DNA of 64,000 nucleotides, from assembly GCA_028281535.1 (NCBI GenBank), contig JANQJS010000012.1, positions 43,185 through 107,184 on the forward strand. Reading direction: 5' to 3'. Each line of letters opens with the position of its first letter. The first letter of the stretch is position 1. This document shows positions 8,526 through 16,600 of this stretch, piece by piece. Made by a program: the position numbers and the translations under genes. Below the pieces are notes generated by a model. That model did no database searches, was not told the DNA's origin, and saw only the letters and a program-made list of their open reading frames with translations. This DNA is from Sedimentisphaerales bacterium. Lineage in GTDB: Bacteria > Planctomycetota > Phycisphaerae > Sedimentisphaerales > SM23-30.

Positions 8526-10055
8526 ATGAAAAAAATGACAATATTTTTAGGTCTGGCATTATTGTTTGTCAGCCCGATGTATGCAAACGATGACTTCGCT
8601 CCATTTTGGCGAGGCAGTGCTGGTACAGCGAAAGTTGTATTTGATTTTAGTGATCCTAACACGTTTAACGATGGTGACGTTGATCCAACAAGTCCTGATT
8701 TCGCATTGATCGAAACCGCTACGGCTCAAGCTGGGCAGGAATTTGGAACAGATGCTTGCTCTGTTGTCGGACCACCTGCACGGGCTGGTGTATTAGTTGC
8801 CTCAGAAGTTCGTGCACTTGTTACGAATCTAGCGGCAGAAGGTGAAACGGTTGTTGTCCGAGTTCAAATTACATCTACGGCTGCAGAACTACCTTTTACT
8901 GGTATTGAATCAGCAAATTCAACGTTTGATCAGCCTGATTTTGAATTGTGTGAAGGCGCAGAAGATTTACAATTAGAACCTGTCGGACCAGCTGTTGATC
9001 ATGGCGATGGTTATTCAACCTCTGCCATCGAAGCTGTACTACCTGCAGGTGCGGGATGTGGACTGATTCAGGTCTTTTTTGAAGGATTTGAAGAAGGTAC
9101 CTGTGTAGATGAAATCATTATTGATATTCAACATAGTACAAACCCTGGTCAAATAGCGGTTGCTACAGCCACGCCTGCAAGTGTTCAAGTTCAAGAATTT
9201 CAAGGTGGTAGCGGTATAACCCAGGACATGGTTATTGCATTAGATCCTAATGTTGGTAGCGTATCAGCTTCTGGATCTGTTGTGGTTACCTTAGATCCGA
9301 ATACAACACAAGTGACATTAAATGGTGTTTCATCATTAAAATTAACATTTACAGATACCGACTGGACAACACCTCAAACTGTCACCGTTGCTGGTGTAGA
9401 AGATACGAATTTTGAAGCATGTGTTTCATCTTTTGTTTTTCAGGCTGCCGTTGAATCCTCATCGGATGCACATTTTGATCAAGGAGCAGCACAAGTACCA
9501 TTACAAATTGATCTCATCGATGAAGATAATGGATGTGTCTTTGTGGAAGCTGAAGATACGGAATTAAATGAGTTGCTTTCTGAAGCAGATACAGGCTCGT
9601 TGGTTTACTCACTTAATCGTGCTCCAAGTTCAGGATCTGTTTTCATTGCTGTTGATGATAGTTTTGAAGATCCTAACAGCCCATACTTTAAAGCAGATCC
9701 AAACGTATTAACGTTTACGACCAGTAACTGGGCCATTCCTCAGACCGTGACATTAAATCCTCAGCAAGATGATGAGCTTCGTGGCACAGCGCCTGGTTCA
9801 GGCGAACCCTCTGTAACGACAGCTATATCTACTGTGTCAGTTTCAAGTCCTGGTGATAATTTCTTTGTCAATCCAGATCCAGAAACACAAGAGAATTTAA
9901 ATGCCCCTGCAGCAGTGGAAATTTCTATCACCGAAGATGAATGTGGTGCACAAGAATTTGGCAGTGTTGACTTTAATCAAGATTGTTTTGTAGATATATC
10001 AGATCTATCTAGTTTTGTTGAAGAGTGGTTAGGATGTTCTACTCCTGGCTGCTAA
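8526..10055 (+). CDS. Secreted Calx-beta-like/dockerin-like protein, paralogue of the gene at 33,295-34,809
   Basis: A 509-residue exported protein. The frame also opens with TTG at 8511, but GGAG lies at 8513-8516 inside that extension, so ATG 8526 is the start. Signal peptide to ~19 (MYA|NDD). An N-terminal ~190-residue domain of unknown function carries the DHGDGYS motif. Two Calx-beta-like repeats follow, each with W-x-x-P-Q-T-V-T, and the C-terminus has a dockerin-like block (DFNQDCFVDISDLS) followed by EEWLGC. From residue ~55 to ~470 it is very similar to the minus-strand protein at 33.3 kb, including the LPFTGIESANSTFDQPDFEL region, while the stretch just after the signal peptide and the dockerin-like end differ. 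It is probably surface-associated; no catalytic residues were recognised. A clear terminator follows. Confidence 0.9.
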   Translation: MKKMTIFLGLALLFVSPMYANDDFAPFWRGSAGTAKVVFDFSDPNTFNDGDVDPTSPDFALIETATAQAGQEFGTDACSVVGPPARAGVLVASEVRALVTNLAAEGETVVVRVQITSTAAELPFTGIESANSTFDQPDFELCEGAEDLQLEPVGPAVDHGDGYSTSAIEAVLPAGAGCGLIQVFFEGFEEGTCVDEIIIDIQHSTNPGQIAVATATPASVQVQEFQGGSGITQDMVIALDPNVGSVSASGSVVVTLDPNTTQVTLNGVSSLKLTFTDTDWTTPQTVTVAGVEDTNFEACVSSFVFQAAVESSSDAHFDQGAAQVPLQIDLIDEDNGCVFVEAEDTELNELLSEADTGSLVYSLNRAPSSGSVFIAVDDSFEDPNSPYFKADPNVLTFTTSNWAIPQTVTLNPQQDDELRGTAPGSGEPSVTTAISTVSVSSPGDNFFVNPDPETQENLNAPAAVEISITEDECGAQEFGSVDFNQDCFVDISDLSSFVEEWLGCSTPGC

Positions 10056-10083
10056 GTTTATTATTTTAAGAATCTTTTATTTG

Positions 10084-10117
10084 GGATGTCGCAATAATTT
10101 TGCGACATCCTTTTTTT
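10084..10117 (+). terminator. Rho-independent terminator
   Basis: A perfect 11-bp stem GGATGTCGCAA / TTGCGACATCC with a 5-base loop is followed by seven T's, 28 bases after the stop of the 8.5-10 kb gene. Confidence 0.95.
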
Positions 10118-10646
10118 ATATACTTTTATTTTACAAGGTATTACGGCAATCTTGACTGCGGGGTAATAAAATATTTAAAAAATTTTTTCCAATTTATTGT
10201 CTAGCTAACGAACCCTTTGTAAGTAGACTTTGTGGTCTATTAATAGTTGTTTTGTCGATTATTTTAGGCTGTGTCGTTTTAAGTTAAAACATCTACAGTG
10301 ATGTTATAAATCGATAAGGATAATTCAATTTGATGTTTGATCGCTTCCATTGATTATCCTGGCAAACAAATAGGTATGACTGAAATCATTTTAATTTTAG
10401 AACAAACAATTTCTTAAATATCAACTGCAGCCAAGCAGTGCGATAGTGTGTGATGTATGTGGAAATTTTATCAACAATTCTATTTAAGTTTTGGGAGATC
10501 GGTATGACATTAAATTAGTGTTAATGTGAACTGTGTTTTTTTTATCAACATAAAAGACAAAAAGGTCTGTTTATCTTGATAGAAGCGGAAGTGGTGTTTA
10601 AAAAGTTAGAAGTGTTAGTCATTGAATTTATGAAAGGAAGTAGAGT
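10118..10646 (+). other. Long AT-rich leader before the 2,752-residue gene, no ORF seen
   Basis: About 530 bases without a credible ORF. It contains GATAGTGTGTGATG near 10,442, a variant of the AGTGTGT motif seen in other leaders here, and GTTTGATCGCTTCCATTGATT near 10,336 with imperfect inverted repeats. The Shine-Dalgarno AAAGGAAG at 10,633-10,640 precedes ATG 10,647 by 6 bases. The length suggests a regulated promoter and long 5' UTR. Confidence 0.45.
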
Positions 10647-13600
10647 ATGAATCACTTTATAAAACAAAAGATATTTATCACTCTGTTGTTATGTTGCATG
10701 TTTATTTCAGGCAAATATGCTATGGGACAACCATCAGTTGTTGGCCAATGGGATCCCGTTCAAAATACAAGTTTGGATTTTTCGCATACCGTGCAATTGA
10801 AGTCTGAAAGAGTTCTAACGTTATCTCATAACGGTGCTCAATACATGACGTTTCATCCAAGTAATTTTAGTGGAACCGTTCAAATCAGCTCAGTTCCTAA
10901 ATTTTTTATGTGTGGTGGTCATTCCACGATGGCTGATGGAAAATTCTTCCTCTGTGGTGGTGAAGATCCCACTGATGATCACAATGATGCTGGTTACTTT
11001 GATCCCGACACAGAAACTTGGCATCTTCTACCTTCAATGACTCAACATCGATGGTATCCTCAGACCATTATTCTGGGTGACGGGCGGCTTTTAATTTATG
11101 GCGGATACAATTTTAGCGCTGAAAGAAATGAAAATGTTGAAATTTATGATCCTGTTGCCAATACTTTTACTGCGTTACCTGGAAACATTCCTTGGCAGCA
11201 TGAAGAATCCTATCTTCGTATCCACTCTATGATGGATGGCCGTATTTTTCAATCATCCCAGATCAATCAATCATACTGGTATACTGTCGGTGGGGGCTGG
11301 ACACAAGGTCCTGTTAACGCGGTAAGTACGCGTTGGTATGCACCTTCCGTTCGCTTAATGAGTGCGACAGAAGATAGAATCATATTGATTGGTGGTGCTT
11401 CAGGGGTCGATGGTGGTTCAGGCAGTTCAAATTGTCAAATTCTAAATGCAGCTGGTACTGCATGGGATACTGTTGCTTCATTGAATCATGCTCGTGGATT
11501 TAATCAAGGTATTCTTCTACCTGATGGAAAAGTCATTACCATTGCCGGTCATAGCGGAACTGCAAAAACAACACCTGAATTGTATGATCCTGTCAATAAT
11601 AACTGGACCGTGTTACCACCACATCAAGGTAGCTCAGGTACAGGTGATCACTTGGGTATGGTCTTGTTATATGATGGTCGTGTCCTGTATGGTTCAGATC
11701 AAACGACTGGTGGAAGCGGAACCAATTCATTTTTCCAAATTTACAATCCAGCTTATCTTTATACTGGTTCTCGCCCAACGATTGACAGTGTTCCTGCCGA
11801 TGCTGGATGGGGTAGCTCAATTAATGTGGGTTACACATCAGCCAATGGCATTAGCTCAGCAGTACTTTTAAGGCCTTCCGGTTCAACCCACAGTTGGCAT
11901 GCTAACCAGATTGGTGTACCTTTAACGATTACCAATGATACTGGAAGCAACTTGACATTGAGCGTACCAGCTAACAGCAACATGCTGCCTCCAGGGTATT
12001 ATATGCTTTTCATTTTGGATAATAATGGAGCACCTAGTGTCTCTAAATTCGTTAGAGTCTCTGCTGCTGTTGCTGATACGACTGCTCCAACACCGAATCC
12101 AGCACAATTCTCAACAGTACCATTTGCGACTGGTCAAACCACAATCGATATGGTGGCAGATGCCGGTAGCGACGCAACACCTCCAATTGAATATCTCTTT
12201 ACTCGTGATGGTGGAGCAGCTACAAGTAATTGGATTCAAACACCCTCATGGCAAGATACTGGTTTAAGTCCAGGAGTGCAATATTGCTACACTGTACAAA
12301 TGCGTGATTCTGCTGGTACCCCAAACGTTGGTGGAGTATCTTTGCAAAGTTGTGCAACGACAAATTTACCAAACCAAAACCCACCCACGCCTAACCCAAT
12401 GACTTGGGCAAGTGTTCCCGTCGTAAATACAGCAGGTAATCCAACATCAGAAATTACCATGCAGGCTTCTCTGGCAACCGATGATCAAGGTGGTCAGGTC
12501 CAATATTTCTTTGATGAAACCACCAGTGGTACCACATTCGATAGTGGTTGGCAAACGGGTACAACGTATACGGCAACTGGTTTAACACCTGGAACGACCT
12601 ATACATTCCAAGTCAAAGCGCGTGACCCCGAACTGAATGAAACGGGGTTATCAGCTCCTGGATCTGCTAAAACGGATTGGGTGAGTGCGACCTTGACACC
12701 TTACTTGGATGCACTGCCGATTCCACCGATTGCAACACCAACCAGTGGTACAAGTGGTGGTGTCGCCAGCTATACGATTACCATGCAGGAAGTCCAGGCT
12801 CAGGTACATAGTCAACTGCCTGCAACGACCCTGTGGGGATATGATGGTATGGTCCCTGGTCCTACTATTGAAGCTTCCGAAAATAATCAAGTGGATGTTA
12901 CTTGGGTCAATGACCTGCGTGATACGAGCCAAACGGGTTCACCACTTCGTTTAAATCACTATTTGAATGTTGATACCTGTACTCATGGACCGAATATTTA
13001 TGGTACCGCACCTTATACAGTGGTTCACTTACATGGTACCCATGCTCAAGCACAGTTTGATGGTTATCCTGAAGATATTTTCTATCCAGGGCAATCCTCG
13101 ATTGTTCACCAATATCCTAACTTACAGAATGATGGTACCCTTTGGTATCATGATCACGGTTTAGGTATAACACGTTTGAACGTTTATATGGGACTGGCTG
13201 GTTTTTATATCCTTCGTGATCCTGCTCATGCAGCATTGAACCTACCGAGTGGTGAATATGAAGTACCTTTGATGATGATGGATAGAACATTTAATGTGGA
13301 TGGTTCTTTGGTGTATCCAGATCAATGGACGCCACAATTCTTTGGTGACAAAATGTTGGTTAACGGTAAAGTTTGGCCTTTCATGAATGTCAAGAAAGGT
13401 AAATACCGTTTCCGTATGTTGAATGCCAGTGGTTCTCGTGTGCTTCGATTATCATTGTCGAATGGCCATACGTTCCATCAAATTGGTAGTGATGGAGGTT
13501 TATTAGCTGCACCTGTACCGATGACACAAATTACTTTAGGTAATGCTGAACGTGGGGATGTTGTTATTGACTTCTCTAGTTTTGCAACCGGTACGGAAAT

Positions 13601-16600
13601 CCTATTGACCAATGATGCCGAAGCACCATTCCCTGGTACACCAGGTGTAGGCGCGATTCCGCAAGTCATGAAATTTATCGTGACCGCCGATACCGGTCAT
13701 ACAGCCGCTTTACCTTCTACGTTAGATACTTTAGTACCCATTCCAGAAGCGTCTGCGTCGATTACACGTGAGTTGCGTTTGCAGCAGGATACGAATGCGT
13801 CTTGTAGCAATAATACCATTTTTACGATCAACGGTTTGATGTGGAATGATATTACTGAGCAGCCTATTCTTGGCGATACTGAAATCTGGAATTTTGTGAA
13901 TACCACCGGTATGGTTCATCCAATGCACATGCATCTGGTGATGTTCCAAGTGCTTGACAGGCAGGCATTTTCAATTGTGGATAATGTTATTGTTCCACAA
14001 GGATCACCAACAACCTATGATTTGAATACCACAGGTTTCAAAGATACTGTGATGGTGATGCCGGGCGAGATGGTACGTGTGATTGCAACCTTTACCGATT
14101 ATCTCGGTAGATTCCCTTATCACTGCCATGTTATCGAACATGAAGATCATGAAATGATGCGTCAATTCGAAGTGGTACCTGCTCCTGATACACAAGCTCC
14201 GACACCTGATCCGGCAACATGGGCAGTTAATCCAGCAGCACATACAGATACATCGATAGTGATGACCGCATCAACCGGAACGGATAATACAGCCGGTGTT
14301 CAATACATGTTTGAAAACATCACAGCAGGAACCAACAGTGGTTGGGTCTTTGATCCCGTTTACTATGATTTCAATTTACAACCTAGTACGATGTATACCT
14401 ATCGAGTCAAGATGCGTGACACCTCATCTAATCTCAATGAAACAGCTTGGTCAACGACGACGCCATCTGCTACAACTTTGGCTTCAGATGGTAATATCGA
14501 AGTTAACGTAGGTGGAACCGGGATTAATTTTACACCTGCTGATCTTCAGATTAATGTGGGTGAAACCGTTGAATGGGTGTTCCAGTTCCCTGGCCATAAT
14601 GTGATGGCAGGGCTGCCAGGTGTGCATACCGGTTACTTCATGTCGATTCCTATGGGCAATCCGGATGTGACCAACCCGGTTGGGCATGTGTTTACGCATA
14701 CCTTTGATCAGGCCTTTTTGAGTTCAAGTCCTGGCGATGCGGGTGCTCCAAACGTTTATAATTACCATTGTCACCCACACGGCCAATCCGCGGGTATGGT
14801 AGGTACGATTACCGTCAATGGTGGTATCACGAGTACCATTAAATTGGCGAAAGGTGTTGTTTCGAATGTCAGCAGCACAGGCTGGACAACCGTGAACTTG
14901 CCTTACACTTATACCTCGATGGTGGTTGTCGCGACACCTAGTTATGATAACACTTCAGCACCGGGTCACGTACGTATCCAAAATTCAACCGGCAGCAGCT
15001 TTGATGTTCGTCTTGACGGATCAGCAGCCGCGCCAAGTGCATCTGATGTTTACTACATGGTCGTTGAAGAAGGCGTTTATACACAAGCTAGCGATGGTGT
15101 TACCATGGAAGCTGTGAAGTATAACTCGACCTTGACAGATAATAACAATTCCTGGGTTGGTGAAACGCGAGCCTATGCGAATAGCTATACGAGTCCTGTT
15201 GTTCTTGGCCAAGTGATGACTTACAACGATGCAGGGCATGTGACTTTCTGGAGTCAAGGTACTGCACGTACCAATCCTCCGATTAGCTCAGCATTGAAAA
15301 CAGGTAAAACGGTTAACGAAGATCCTGACAATTCACATGCCAATGAAACGATTGGTTATATTGTGATTGAAGCAGGAAGTGGCAGCTTAGATGGCGTTGG
15401 TTATGTTGCTGCCGTCGGTGCAGATATCGTTGCAGGGGTGACCAATGCACCACCATATGCTTATAGTCTATCTGGTTTAACGAGTGCTTCAGTTGGTGTT
15501 GTTACGTTGACTGCTATGGATGGTAACAATGGTGGTTGGGCTGTTCTCTATGGCGCTAGTCCTGTATCTGCTTCAACATTGAACCTTGTTATTGATGAAG
15601 ATCAACTAGGTGATACTGAACGTAGTCATACAGCTGAACAAGTCGCTTATATTGTCTTTGAAGACGCTGGCGGTGGTGGTGACACTGAGGCACCTAGTGT
15701 ACCAGCTAATTTGGCATCGCCATCACAAACACAAACGACGATTGACTTAACCTGGACCGTATCGACAGACAACGTGGGTGTGACTGGTTATGATATTCGT
15801 GTCGATGGTGGAAGTCCAATTGGTGTGGGGGCCGTGACATCTCATACCTTAACCAGTTTGACGGCCAGCACGTCTTACGCGATTGATATTCGCGCGAAAG
15901 ATGCAGCAGGAAATAATTCTGCCTATAGCAGTGTGATTAATGTCGCAACGGATGCAGATGCGACACCTCCGAATCCTGATCCTGCAGTGATTCAGTTGAT
16001 TGTCGTGGATAGCGATACGCAAATTACAGTGACGGCTCAAACGGGAACCGATCCATCTGGTCCTGTTGAATATTCATTTGTTGTAACGTCAAGTGGTTCA
16101 GGTGGTACGAATAGTGGATGGCAGGTATCTAACCCCGTTCACGTCGATTCCGGCTTAACCCCTGGCACTGAGTATTGCTATACCGTTCAAATGCGTGATT
16201 CAGCTGGAGCTCAGAATACGGGTACCGCATCTGCTCCGTCCTGTGTGACAACCACAGGTGGCGGTGGCGGTTGCACCGTTCCAGATGTTTGTGGATTGAC
16301 CCAGGCAGCTGCTGAAGCGGCGATTACATCCGCTGGTTTGACATTTACAACAGTGACGGCTGCGAATGATATGGTACTAGCTGGTAAAGTAGCAACAGTT
16401 TCACCAAATGCAGGTGATTCGGTTTCTTGTGGTAGTAATGTGATATTGACTGTTTCGACAGGCCCAACGCAATCTTACAGTCATACATGGGTATCTGGCT
16501 GGGGTGATTTGAACATTATCTGCTGCTGGGGTAATTCCTGGTATCCAGATGATGGCACCAATGCTGGTGTCTTCAATCCCCCATTCCCTGGTGGTGAATT

